From NCBI RefSeq assembly GCF_029868855.1, contig NZ_JARWOV010000189.1, forward strand, positions 1-60,979: a stretch of 60,979 nucleotides of DNA, in the 5' to 3' direction. This DNA comes from Nocardia carnea (GTDB lineage Bacteria; Actinomycetota; Actinomycetes; Mycobacteriales; Mycobacteriaceae). The notes under the pieces are model-generated. The model was not told the origin of the DNA and ran no database searches. It saw only the letters and a program-made list of their open reading frames with translations. Made by a program: the position numbers and the translations under genes. Numbering within the stretch: the first letter of the stretch is position 1; each line of letters begins with the position of its first letter. Shown in pieces: positions 1 to 7,592 of this stretch.

Positions 1-76
<76 letters not shown>

Positions 77-110
77 AACCCACTTCCCCTCACGACACCG
101 TAGGACGGAT

Positions 111-590
111 ATGACCAGCAGCTCGCCCATCTGGCTGACGATGCACGCCCGCGAACAACTCGAGGCAGAGCTCGCCGAACTGCTCGCCGCCCAGGACACG
201 GCAGACGCCGAAACCGCCGACCAGCAGGATCTGCTGGCCGCCCGGCACCAGCGCACGACCCGTATCGCGCATATCCGGAACCTGCTGAGCAACGCCGTGT
301 TCGGCGAGGACCCGCCGGACGACGGTATCGCCGAACCCGGCATGGTGCTCACCATCCGCTACGACGGCACCGACGACACCGAAACGTTCCTGCTCGGCAG
401 CCGCGACGCCGAACACAGCGACCTCGAGGTCTACTCCCCCGACTCTCCCCTCGGCGCCGCGCTCACCGGCGCCCGCCGCGGCGAGCAACGCAGCTACAAG
501 GTGCCCAACGGCACCGAAATAGCGGTCACCCTGCTCGAAGCCGTCCCGTACGGGCGCACCGTCACAGCCGCATCCCGCCCCGCCCGATGA
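111..590 (+). CDS. GreA/GreB-family transcription elongation factor-like protein
   Basis: This 159-residue protein has the two-part layout of Gre factors. The N-terminal part (about residues 10-65) is charged and helical, as in the coiled coil that enters the RNA polymerase secondary channel. The C-terminal part (about 75-150) is FKBP-like, with the family pattern of an SPLGAAL stretch followed by GA..GE and a basic Y.VPNG segment. Gre factors stimulate transcript cleavage by stalled polymerase. An AGGACGG Shine-Dalgarno sequence precedes the ATG. The sequence is diverged from housekeeping GreA, so it may be a paralogue. Its stop overlaps the next start (ATGA), which suggests translational coupling. 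Confidence 0.8.
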   Translation: MTSSSPIWLTMHAREQLEAELAELLAAQDTADAETADQQDLLAARHQRTTRIAHIRNLLSNAVFGEDPPDDGIAEPGMVLTIRYDGTDDTETFLLGSRDAEHSDLEVYSPDSPLGAALTGARRGEQRSYKVPNGTEIAVTLLEAVPYGRTVTAASRPAR

Positions 591-1102
591 TCGACCTGAC
601 GGCTCCGAGCATGCGCGCCCGCACCACCGAAATCACCCTGCTACACATCAATTCCCCAGCGATCGTCCGGGACGACCGGACGATCGCTCTTCCCATCCAC
701 TCCTGGCTCTCGGCGCAATTCTGGGATCTCTTCGGCCTGCCCAGTATCGACTGGGCGCTGTCCGCACTCTCCTTCGGCACCGAGACCACACCCCGCACCT
801 ACGTCGCCCGCTACTACGACTACCCCACCACCTGGACCAGGGAGCCACTGGCGGTGGACATCCCGGCGACCCTCGGCCCCGGTCCCGGCGTACTGGAAGT
901 TTCGGGCCCGATGACCTGGGGGCGCCGGCGCCTGGTCGAACGTACGAGCCTGGTGATCGCCCTGGCCGAACCCCTCGAGCGTCGGCTGCACACGGACCTC
1001 CCCGAACGACTGTGGGAAGAAGATCGCTGGCACACCACCGTTTTGGTGCCGGACGTGCGGCCGGGCGCACATTCACCACTGCGATACAGCGAATCCTGGT
1101 AG
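587..1102 (+). CDS. Hypothetical protein coupled to the Gre-like factor
   Basis: This is a 171-residue protein of unknown function. Its ATG overlaps the upstream stop by four bases, so it is almost certainly cotranscribed with the Gre-like gene. It has no signal peptide, membrane segment or metal-binding motif. It is rich in Trp and Arg, and its middle reads like a compact beta-rich domain (ALSFGTETTPRTYVARYYDY). Codon use matches its neighbours. I recognise no family. Confidence 0.65.
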   Translation: MIDLTAPSMRARTTEITLLHINSPAIVRDDRTIALPIHSWLSAQFWDLFGLPSIDWALSALSFGTETTPRTYVARYYDYPTTWTREPLAVDIPATLGPGPGVLEVSGPMTWGRRRLVERTSLVIALAEPLERRLHTDLPERLWEEDRWHTTVLVPDVRPGAHSPLRYSESW

Positions 1103-1220
1103 CGAGGCTCTACGCCGACAGCGACGAGCCCGGGGTCTACTTCGGTCAGACCCAGCAGCAGGGCACGCCTTTACCCTATGTGGAGCAAATTCAAACGTAG
1201 CCTGAAACACAATCACTGCC

Positions 1221-1257
1221 CCCGCCGATCATTCAAAGGATCGGCGGGCTTTGTTTT
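1221..1257 (+). terminator. Rho-independent terminator
   Basis: A perfect 10-bp stem, CCCGCCGATC (1221-1230) with GATCGGCGGG (1239-1248), encloses an 8-base loop and is followed by CTTTGTTTT. It would end the Gre-like operon. It lies 26 bases before the next coding start, so an upstream in-frame ATG at 1178 would have to be translated through it and is unlikely. Confidence 0.85.
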
Positions 1258-1282
1258 CGCCGCATACGGACAGGAAACATGC

Positions 1283-1819
1283 ATGGCATACCAGGATCCG
1301 CAGGCCGCGAACGTCGAACGCCGAAGACGTACCAACCGCAACACTCTTATCGCCGTCGGAGCGATCATCGGCGCGATTTGCTTATGTGGCGGCTGCGGCG
1401 CCGTGTTCGGGAACGATGGCGAACCGGAGGCACCCGCCACTCCCCTCACGACGACGCGGATGACGACGACATCACCGTCGACCACACGCCCGGCGACAAC
1501 GACACCCACACCTTCCACCACGCTCATTCCCGGCCCGGCGACCAGCAGCGCACTGCCGACGGTCCAAGAGCCGACCACGCAAGCGCCCGCAGCGGTCGAA
1601 CCTTCGCCGACTCCCCCGCCCCCGCCGGAACCCGAACCCGAACCCGAACCGATGCCGGTACCGACGCTCGACGCTCCTGCCCCGCCGCCCGCACCGCCCG
1701 TGTCCTACAAGAACTGCGCCGCCGTCCGCGCGGCCGGCGCCGCCCCGATCTATTCCGGCCAGCCAGGCTATGGACAGCACCTCGACCGTGACGGCGACGG
1801 TGTCGGCTGCGAAAACTGA
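1283..1819 (+). CDS. Membrane-anchored or secreted Excalibur-domain protein
   Basis: This is a 178-residue protein. Residues 1-20 are basic (ERRRRTNR). A hydrophobic segment follows (about 22-41, TLIAVGAIIGAICLCGGCGA), then a long Thr/Pro-rich linker with an (EP)n tract. The C-terminus is an Excalibur domain: YKNCAAVRAAG ... GYGQHLDRDGDGVGCE, with the DxDxDGxxCE calcium-binding-like motif. Excalibur domains sit in extracytoplasmic actinobacterial and firmicute proteins. ATG 1283 is chosen because AGGAAA lies 5 bases upstream and the terminator sits before it. The linker suggests the domain is held out through the cell wall. Confidence 0.85.
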   Translation: MAYQDPQAANVERRRRTNRNTLIAVGAIIGAICLCGGCGAVFGNDGEPEAPATPLTTTRMTTTSPSTTRPATTTPTPSTTLIPGPATSSALPTVQEPTTQAPAAVEPSPTPPPPPEPEPEPEPMPVPTLDAPAPPPAPPVSYKNCAAVRAAGAAPIYSGQPGYGQHLDRDGDGVGCEN

Positions 1820-1914
1820 CGTTCGCCCCAGAAACGGCCCCGATCATGTTGGGGTCAGGGCCGGTTTCGGGAAGCATTCTCGGGCATCTCACTTTCCGGA
1901 TGAAGGGTGGAGCA

Positions 1915-3249
1915 GTGACGACGCAACTCACCAAAGGTCAGAACGATTCTCTGGGAACGGAGAATATGTCGATCTCGGTCGACATCGCTGCGCCGGCCGA
2001 TCTCGTCGCCTTGCTGGTAACGGATAAGGGGATGGTCCGTTCGGACACCGATTTCATATTTTTCAACGCGCCTTCGGGACCAGGAGTACGCCTGCTGCCG
2101 GGTGACGACGGGCAGCCCGGCATCCTCGAGGTCTCCCTCGCCACGATCCCGGCGGATATCGCGCAGATCCGCGTGGTGGTCGCGCTCGCAGCTCCTGACA
2201 CGATATTCGGCCGGCTCCCCGCCCCCACCGCCACTGTGACCGATACTGCCGGAAACACTGCCTACACCTACCGGTTGGTCGGCCTCGGCGCCGAGACCAC
2301 TGTCGTGGCAGTCGAAATCTACCGCCGTTCGGGCTCCTGGAAGATCAGGGCGGTCGGTCAAGGTTACGCGGGCGGCCTCGCGGAACTGGTGACAGCTCAC
2401 GGCATCACAGTGGTCGGCGAACCGGCCACACCATCCCCTCACGACAGATCCGAAAACACCCCACCGCCCCACGTCGATGCCGATATTCGCACTGCCCGTG
2501 GCGAAGAGAAACTGTCGCTGGAAAAACGCGCGAAGCTCGATCTCCGGAAACGCGAGGTAGCCAACGTACTGCTCGAGAAGGGCGTCCGCAGCGCCCGTGC
2601 CCGAGTGGTACTGGTCATCGACAAAACCGGCAGCATGCGTCGCCTGTACCGCACGGGAACTGTTCAGCGGGTCGTCGAACGCATGATCCCGGTCGCGATT
2701 CAGCTCGACGATGACGGCCGTATCGAGCCGTACCTCTACGCGGCCGATTACGCCAGACTTCCCGATATCACCGTTGCCCGAGCCGACGAATGGTCCACCG
2801 AATACCTGCACATTGGTGGACGCCATGGCGGTATCGACTATGCGGAAATCGGCGGGTCCAACAACGAACTCCCGGTCATGCGCGAGATCATCGCCTCCCT
2901 GAGCCGCCACAGCGAACCAACTCTGGTGTTGTTTTTCACCGACGGAGGATTCCGCGAACGCGCGAAGATCACCGCACTCCTGCGTCGAGCATCCGAGCTT
3001 CCGGCGTTCTGGCAATTCATCGGGCTGGGCCATGCCGACTACGGGCTTCTCCAGAGCCTGGACACAATGACCGGGCGGCACATCGACAATGCGGGCTTCT
3101 TCTCGGTCGACGATATAGACACGCTGACCGATGCCGACCTCTACGACCGGCTACTCGGCGAGTTCCCCGACTGGCTCCGTGCCGCACGATCCGTCGGCAT
3201 TGTGCCCTCGCACCCTGCACCCGCCGACGCCACGACCACCCTGGAATAG
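1915..3249 (+). CDS. TerD-vWA fusion protein (TerF-like)
   Basis: This is a 444-residue protein. About 1-180 is a TerD/CABP-type domain; it opens TQLTKGQNDSL and continues through the DFIFFN and calcium-binding-like acidic loops. About 225-430 is a von Willebrand A domain with a MIDAS-like VLVIDKTGSM and a later FFTDGG. TerD and vWA partners belong to the tellurite/stress (Ter) group of membrane-linked metal-sensing complexes. Here the two are one chain and no other ter gene is nearby. GTG 1915 is chosen because AAGGG lies 7 bases upstream and the Lys-Gly-Gln start is typical. An upstream ATG at 1846 is possible but less likely. Confidence 0.85.
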   Translation: MTTQLTKGQNDSLGTENMSISVDIAAPADLVALLVTDKGMVRSDTDFIFFNAPSGPGVRLLPGDDGQPGILEVSLATIPADIAQIRVVVALAAPDTIFGRLPAPTATVTDTAGNTAYTYRLVGLGAETTVVAVEIYRRSGSWKIRAVGQGYAGGLAELVTAHGITVVGEPATPSPHDRSENTPPPHVDADIRTARGEEKLSLEKRAKLDLRKREVANVLLEKGVRSARARVVLVIDKTGSMRRLYRTGTVQRVVERMIPVAIQLDDDGRIEPYLYAADYARLPDITVARADEWSTEYLHIGGRHGGIDYAEIGGSNNELPVMREIIASLSRHSEPTLVLFFTDGGFRERAKITALLRRASELPAFWQFIGLGHADYGLLQSLDTMTGRHIDNAGFFSVDDIDTLTDADLYDRLLGEFPDWLRAARSVGIVPSHPAPADATTTLE

Positions 3250-3390
3250 AAGCTCGCGTCCAACCGGCGGGGCACCGGCGTGCGGTGGTCGGCACCACTC
3301 CTGCAGGACCGAGACCGTCGAGCCCGGACAGCTCATGGATATCGCGGCCACCAATGCCTCGGGCCGCATGCGGTGCGTAGCGCGCATCGC

Positions 3391-5037
3391 TCATCGGATT
3401 CCTCCGACCGGTTCGGGAAGAGCGCCGCGCGCATGGGAGATCGCGTCGGCAGTGTCGGCGAAGACAGCCTCCTCGCCCGCGGCGGGAAGGGCACCGATCG
3501 CCGCGAGGCGGCCGAGGTGATCGGCGCGGAGCCCGGACATGAGCACGGTGATGTTGTGGTGTTCGAGCTTGCGGATAGCGTCCTCGAGCACGATCGCGCC
3601 AGTGGTGTCGAGGGCGGTGATACGCGACATCCGCAGGATCACGACTTTCACGCCGGAGACGTCGGCCAGTTCGAGCAGGAATCGGTGCGCAGCAGCGAAA
3701 AACAGCGGACCCTCGATGCGGTAGGCCACGATATGATCGCGCAGCAGGTCGTGTTCTTCGACGAAATGGTCGCCCTCATCGAGTGGAACCTGGTCCAGGC
3801 GCGCTTCCCGGGCGACCGAGCGCAGAGCGAGCACAACCGCGATGCCGACACCGACGGCGACGGCGGTGACGAGGTCGAAGGCGACGGTGGCAGCGAAGGT
3901 GACAACCATGATCGCGGTGTCGCTGCGGGACGCTCGTGCGATCGCGGCCAGGGAGGCGGTTTCGACCATCCGCACCGTAGTGGCCAGCAGGACACCGGCG
4001 AGGGCGGCCAGGGGGATCTGGCCGACCAGCGGTGCGGCCAGGTAGAGGAGGGCGGCCAGCACGACCGCGTGGGTGAGGGCCGCAAGGCGGGTGCGGGCGC
4101 CGGAGCGGACGCTTACGGCGGTGCGGGCGATTGCGCCGGTGGCGGGGACACCACCGAACAGTGGTGCGGCAATATTGGCCAGGCCCTGGCCGAACAGCTC
4201 ACGATCGGGATTGTGGCGGGTGCCCACCGACATCGAATCCGCAGCAGTGGCCGACAGCAGTGATTCCAGAGCAGCGAGCGCGGCCACAGCCAGCGCGGGC
4301 GCGATCAGCGACCCGAGCCGACCGGGATCGAGGAAACCGAGCGAAGGGGCGGGCAGCCCCACAGGCAGGGCCCCGATGCGGGTGAGGTCGAGCCCCGCAA
4401 GTCCGGCCACAGCGGTGGCTACCGCGACCGCCACGAGCGCGAAAGGCAGTTTGGGCAGGTACCGGCCGCCGATCAGGACCGCGGCGGCGACCAGCAGTGC
4501 GGTGATCGGCGGGGCAGGGTCGGGGTGGTCGAGGTATCCGCCGACAGCGTCGGCGGCCAGCTGCCACATCTTCTCGCCCTCGGCGTCAGCCACACCGAGC
4601 GCGGACGGGAACTGCTGCAACGCGATCACCACGGCGATACCCGCGGTGAATCCCTCGATCACCGGCGCCGGCATATAGCGGACCGCACGCCCGACACCGG
4701 CCGCGGCGAGCACTACCAGCACCACACCGGCCATCAATCCGACGGCGAGGACGCCCGGTCCACCGTGTTCGGCCACGATCGGCAGCAACACCACGGTCAT
4801 CGCGCCGGTAGGACCCGACACTTGGAACCGGGAGCCACCGAACACCGCGGCCACCACACCGGCAATGATCGCGGTAGCCAGGCCCGCGGCGGCGCCGAGA
4901 CCCGAGCTGATGCCGAAACCGAGTGCCAACGGCAACGCCACCAGCGCGACGATGATACCGGCGAGCAAGTCCGGGCCTGGGCGGCGCAGCGCCGGCGTCC
5001 AGTCCGCCCGGGTGGGCAGGAGCGCGCGCAGGGTCAC
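3391..5037 (-). CDS. SulP-family inorganic anion transporter with STAS domain
   Basis: This 548-residue membrane protein has about 10-12 hydrophobic segments from residue 20 to 410, including the family's AGIIVALVALPLALGF and FQVSGPTGAMTV stretches. A cytoplasmic STAS domain (about 430-530) follows, with VVILRMSRITALDTTGA. SulP proteins move sulfate, bicarbonate or other anions; the substrate here cannot be read from sequence. GTG 5037 overlaps the upstream small gene's stop (GTGA), so the two are coupled. Upstream in-frame sequence is Arg-rich and not protein-like, so a longer start is rejected. A nearby ArsR gene suggests control. Confidence 0.88.
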   Translation of the reverse strand: MTLRALLPTRADWTPALRRPGPDLLAGIIVALVALPLALGFGISSGLGAAAGLATAIIAGVVAAVFGGSRFQVSGPTGAMTVVLLPIVAEHGGPGVLAVGLMAGVVLVVLAAAGVGRAVRYMPAPVIEGFTAGIAVVIALQQFPSALGVADAEGEKMWQLAADAVGGYLDHPDPAPPITALLVAAAVLIGGRYLPKLPFALVAVAVATAVAGLAGLDLTRIGALPVGLPAPSLGFLDPGRLGSLIAPALAVAALAALESLLSATAADSMSVGTRHNPDRELFGQGLANIAAPLFGGVPATGAIARTAVSVRSGARTRLAALTHAVVLAALLYLAAPLVGQIPLAALAGVLLATTVRMVETASLAAIARASRSDTAIMVVTFAATVAFDLVTAVAVGVGIAVVLALRSVAREARLDQVPLDEGDHFVEEHDLLRDHIVAYRIEGPLFFAAAHRFLLELADVSGVKVVILRMSRITALDTTGAIVLEDAIRKLEHHNITVLMSGLRADHLGRLAAIGALPAAGEEAVFADTADAISHARGALPEPVGGIR

Positions 5038-5240
5038 GACGCCGCGCCGATGGTGTAGGCGGGTCGGGCCGGGGGGCGCCCCGCCATCGCGCCGATAAAA
5101 CGCTCGGTCGTCACCGTGCGCACCACATCCTCGAGCGCGGTCAGATCGGCGACCTCGGCCACCCGGGCCAGGATCTGCGCAGGATCGGTGAGCGCGGCTG
5201 TCGACTCGACGCCGGACATGTGAACGGGCTCCACTGACAT
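5034..5240 (-). CDS. Small hypothetical protein coupled to SulP
   Basis: This reading frame encodes about 68 residues and ends four bases into the SulP start. A GGAGGAG run abuts ATG 5240, so GTG 5234 (8 bases from GGAGG) is an equally good start. The protein is soluble and acidic, with a helical centre (DPAQILARVAEVADLTALEDVV) and no Cys motif. It probably serves transporter expression or regulation; coupling alone supports this. The function is unknown. Confidence 0.5.
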   Translation of the reverse strand: MSVEPVHMSGVESTAALTDPAQILARVAEVADLTALEDVVRTVTTERFIGAMAGRPPARPAYTIGAAS

Positions 5241-5255
5241 CTCCTCCATCAACAA

Positions 5256-5282
5256 CTAGATGACTATGTAGGAAACTATGCA
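5256..5282 (-). promoter_or_regulatory. AT-rich promoter/operator of the sulP operon
   Basis: This is an AT-rich island just before the small gene and sulP. On the minus strand it reads TTTGCATAGTTTCCTACATAG, including the heptamer TTGCATA. The same heptamer occurs upstream of the neighbouring arsR (5712-5718). A shared site would place both units under the ArsR protein. This is inference from sequence only. Confidence 0.35.
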
Positions 5283-5340
5283 AACAAGCGGCAGTGGCAT
5301 CCCGACCGAGGTCACGGGGAGAGCCGCGCCGATCCGCCCG

Positions 5341-5673
5341 TCAGGCGGGCTGTTCTTCCAAGGCCTCCGCCTGCCCCGCCACGACCCCGGTCAAGATGGC
5401 ACGCGCCGCGGTCAACAGCTGCGCCACCTGCGGTGAGGTGAGCTCGTAGATCACCGACAACCCCTCACGACGACTGGTTATCAACCCGGCCCGCCGCAGC
5501 ACCGCCAATTGCTGGGACAGATTCGCCGGCTCGATATCGATATCGTCGAGCATCTCCGATACCGCATGCTCGCGACGGCTCAGCAGTTCCAGCACACGGA
5601 TCCGCACCGGATGTCCCAGTGTCTTGAAGAATTCCGCCTTCATTTGATATAGGGGTCTGCTCGAGCCTGGCAT
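5341..5673 (-). CDS. ArsR-family transcriptional regulator
   Basis: This is a 110-residue winged-helix protein. Its opening, KAEFFKTLGHPVRIRVLELLSRREHAVSEM, is the ArsR dimer and HTH pattern. The recognition helix is PANLSQQLAVLRRAGLITSRREG and the wing follows. No Cys is present, so the classical metal-thiol sensor is absent and the signal may be something else. ATG 5673 has GGAAGGTGG about 6 bases upstream and is preferred to a longer start at 5715. It reads in the same direction as the sulP operon, 100 bases downstream of it in gene order, and probably controls it. Confidence 0.88.
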   Translation of the reverse strand: MPGSSRPLYQMKAEFFKTLGHPVRIRVLELLSRREHAVSEMLDDIDIEPANLSQQLAVLRRAGLITSRREGLSVIYELTSPQVAQLLTAARAILTGVVAGQAEALEEQPA

Positions 5674-5736
5674 TGTGTCCACCTTCCGCCGATGCGCCCA
5701 CCACACTACTTGCATACATTAGCAGACAGGAAAGCT

Positions 5737-6909
5737 TCACCGATCGGCGGCAAGTACTGCCGCGAGGCCTTCTCGCAGGTCCTCGACGAAATACTCGGGA
5801 ACCTCCAGCGACGGGAAATGTCCGCCTGATTCGGGCGTCCTCCATCGAACGATCTGCCGGTACCGCTCCTGCGCCCAGGGACGGGGGCATTTCTCGACGT
5901 CGCGGGGATACATGGTGAGCGCCGACGGGACGTCGACCCGGAGTTCGGGATCGAACGAATTGTGGCTTTCGTAGTAGATACGGGCCGCCGATGCCCCGGT
6001 CCGCGTCAGCCAATACAGGGTGACGTTGTCGAGGAAGCGGTCTCGGGAAATCGTCTCGAACGGGCTGTCTTCGGTATCGGACCACTCGGCGAACTTGTCG
6101 AGGATCCAGGCGAGCAGTCCGACCGGTGAGTCGACGAGCGAGTAGCCGAGGGTCTGCGGCCGGGTGGCCTGCTGTTTCGCGTAGGCCGCGCGGTGGCGCC
6201 AGAAATCGCGGGTTTCCGCGATCCATTCGCGCTCGACAGCCGTCAACCCGTCCGTCGACAGCCCGGGGGGCGCCTCCGCGAACGTCGTGTGGATACCGAG
6301 TACCCGGTCCGGAAACCTCCCGGCGAGAACCGAAGTGATATTGCCTCCCCAGTCGCCGCCGTGGGCAACGAACTCTCGGTAGCCGAGCCTTCCCATCAGT
6401 TCCACCCAGGCGGCCGCGATCTTTTCGGTTCCCCAGCCGGTGGTGGCCGGTTTATCGCTGTAGCCGAAGCCCGGTAGCGACGGGACCACCACATGAAAGG
6501 CCGGCGTGCCCGGGTCTTCCGGATTTGCCAGCTCGTCCACTACGTCGACGAATCGGACAATGCTGTCGGGCCAACCGTGCGTGATGAGCAGCGGAGTGGC
6601 GTCTTCGCGCGCGGACCGGCGGTGCAGGAAGTGGATTCCCAGATCGTCGATGGTCGTGTGGTACTGACCGATCCGGTCGAGGCACGCTTCGAAAGGCCGC
6701 CAGTCGTACTCGGTGCGCCAATAGTTCGCGACATCGACGAGGTCGGCGAGTGGAACGCCCTGGTCCCATCGGCGCGGGCCGGGCGCGGTGCGGTAGACCG
6801 TCTCGGGCTCCGGCAGGCGCGCCGCGGCCAGTCGTGCGCGCAGATCGTCGAGGTCGGCGTCGGTTGCGTGGGCTTCGAATGCTTGCACCTCACCGGTTGA
6901 ACGGGACAT
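5737..6909 (-). CDS. Epoxide hydrolase (EHN-type alpha/beta hydrolase)
   Basis: This is a 390-residue protein. Residues about 10-115 match the epoxide hydrolase N-terminal domain. The alpha/beta core carries HGWP (111-114, oxyanion hole), HGGDWG with nucleophile Asp186, and catalytic His364 in GGHFPSLE. Tyr residues of the cap, such as YYESHNS, suit epoxide polarisation. It opens epoxides to diols; the substrate is unknown. AGGAGG precedes the ATG. It diverges from a CGNR regulator across paired operator-like repeats, so it is probably inducible. A juvenile-hormone-type or general detoxifying role is possible. Confidence 0.88.
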   Translation of the reverse strand: MSRSTGEVQAFEAHATDADLDDLRARLAAARLPEPETVYRTAPGPRRWDQGVPLADLVDVANYWRTEYDWRPFEACLDRIGQYHTTIDDLGIHFLHRRSAREDATPLLITHGWPDSIVRFVDVVDELANPEDPGTPAFHVVVPSLPGFGYSDKPATTGWGTEKIAAAWVELMGRLGYREFVAHGGDWGGNITSVLAGRFPDRVLGIHTTFAEAPPGLSTDGLTAVEREWIAETRDFWRHRAAYAKQQATRPQTLGYSLVDSPVGLLAWILDKFAEWSDTEDSPFETISRDRFLDNVTLYWLTRTGASAARIYYESHNSFDPELRVDVPSALTMYPRDVEKCPRPWAQERYRQIVRWRTPESGGHFPSLEVPEYFVEDLREGLAAVLAADR

Positions 6910-6948
6910 GGGGCCTCCTGGTTGTCACCGAACCGGCCACCAGCGTGC

Positions 6949-7009
6949 GAACCGGCTGAGACGGTTCTAACATGTCTTTCTGTCCACGGGCAACCGGCTA
7001 AGGTGGTTC
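6949..7009. promoter_or_regulatory. Paired operators between epoxide hydrolase and CGNR regulator
   Basis: There are two related inverted repeats. GAACCG-7-CGGTTC lies at 6949-6967. CAACCG-7-TGGTTC lies at 6991-7009 and ends just before the CGNR start codon. The inner bases also agree (GCTGAGA and GCTAAGG). The copies are 42 bp apart, four helical turns, as expected for two dimers on one DNA face. The likely ligand is the CGNR protein itself. Confidence 0.6.
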
Positions 7010-7010
7010 C

Positions 7011-7565
7011 ATGCCCGATCGGTTCCCTGATTTCCGCCTCGGCAGCGTGCTGGCGACCAGCTTCACGGCGACCCTGACGGAACGTCGCGGCGATGCCGTG
7101 GAGCGCATTCCCACGCCGCAGCGACTCGTCGACTGGCTGGCCGTGAACGGCCTCGCCGTGCAGTCCTGCACCACCGCCCAGCTCGAACTCGCGCGGGAAC
7201 TCCGGGAATCAATCCACACCGCCGCGACGGCGGCCGCGCTCGGCGACGATCTCCCTGCGACTGCTGTCCGGATCATCAACGACCGCAGCATTCAGGGCCG
7301 GGCCGCGGCCGTCCTGACGCCCCAGGGCACGCGCCGCTGGCGACTCGGCTCGGCTTCCGGCGTAGAAGATGCCCTGAGCGTGATCGCCGCCGACGCGATC
7401 GGCATCATCGCAGGCGAACGCGACGGAAGGTTGGCCTTGTGCGCCTCACCGACGTGCCGAGCAGCCTTCTTCGATACGAGCCAGAGTCGAACCCGCAAAT
7501 GGTGTGACATGAACACGTGCGGGAATCGCCAGAAGAAGGCGCGCTTCCATGCCAGACAAGCGTGA
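7011..7565 (+). CDS. CGNR zinc-finger/ABATE-domain putative regulator
   Basis: This 184-residue protein has an N-terminal ABATE-type helical domain (stress/ligand sensor class) and a C-terminal CGNR zinc finger. The finger is built from Cys144, Cys149, Cys165 and Cys170 in CASPTC ... KWCDMNTCGNR followed by a basic tail. Proteins of this kind are presumed DNA-binding regulators. The gene sits head to head with the epoxide hydrolase, and its ATG directly follows an operator copy, which fits autoregulation. No good Shine-Dalgarno sequence is visible. Confidence 0.85.
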   Translation: MPDRFPDFRLGSVLATSFTATLTERRGDAVERIPTPQRLVDWLAVNGLAVQSCTTAQLELARELRESIHTAATAAALGDDLPATAVRIINDRSIQGRAAAVLTPQGTRRWRLGSASGVEDALSVIAADAIGIIAGERDGRLALCASPTCRAAFFDTSQSRTRKWCDMNTCGNRQKKARFHARQA

Positions 7566-7592
7566 TCGCTGTCGATCCTCGCTCACGGCGCA

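Noticed and set aside
1178..1282. An earlier ATG for the Excalibur protein
   Set aside because: It would be translated through a strong terminator and lacks a ribosome site.
3284..3297. Small GTGGT/ACCAC hairpin between the TerD-vWA and SulP genes
   Set aside because: Only five base pairs and no T-tract; too weak to call a terminator.
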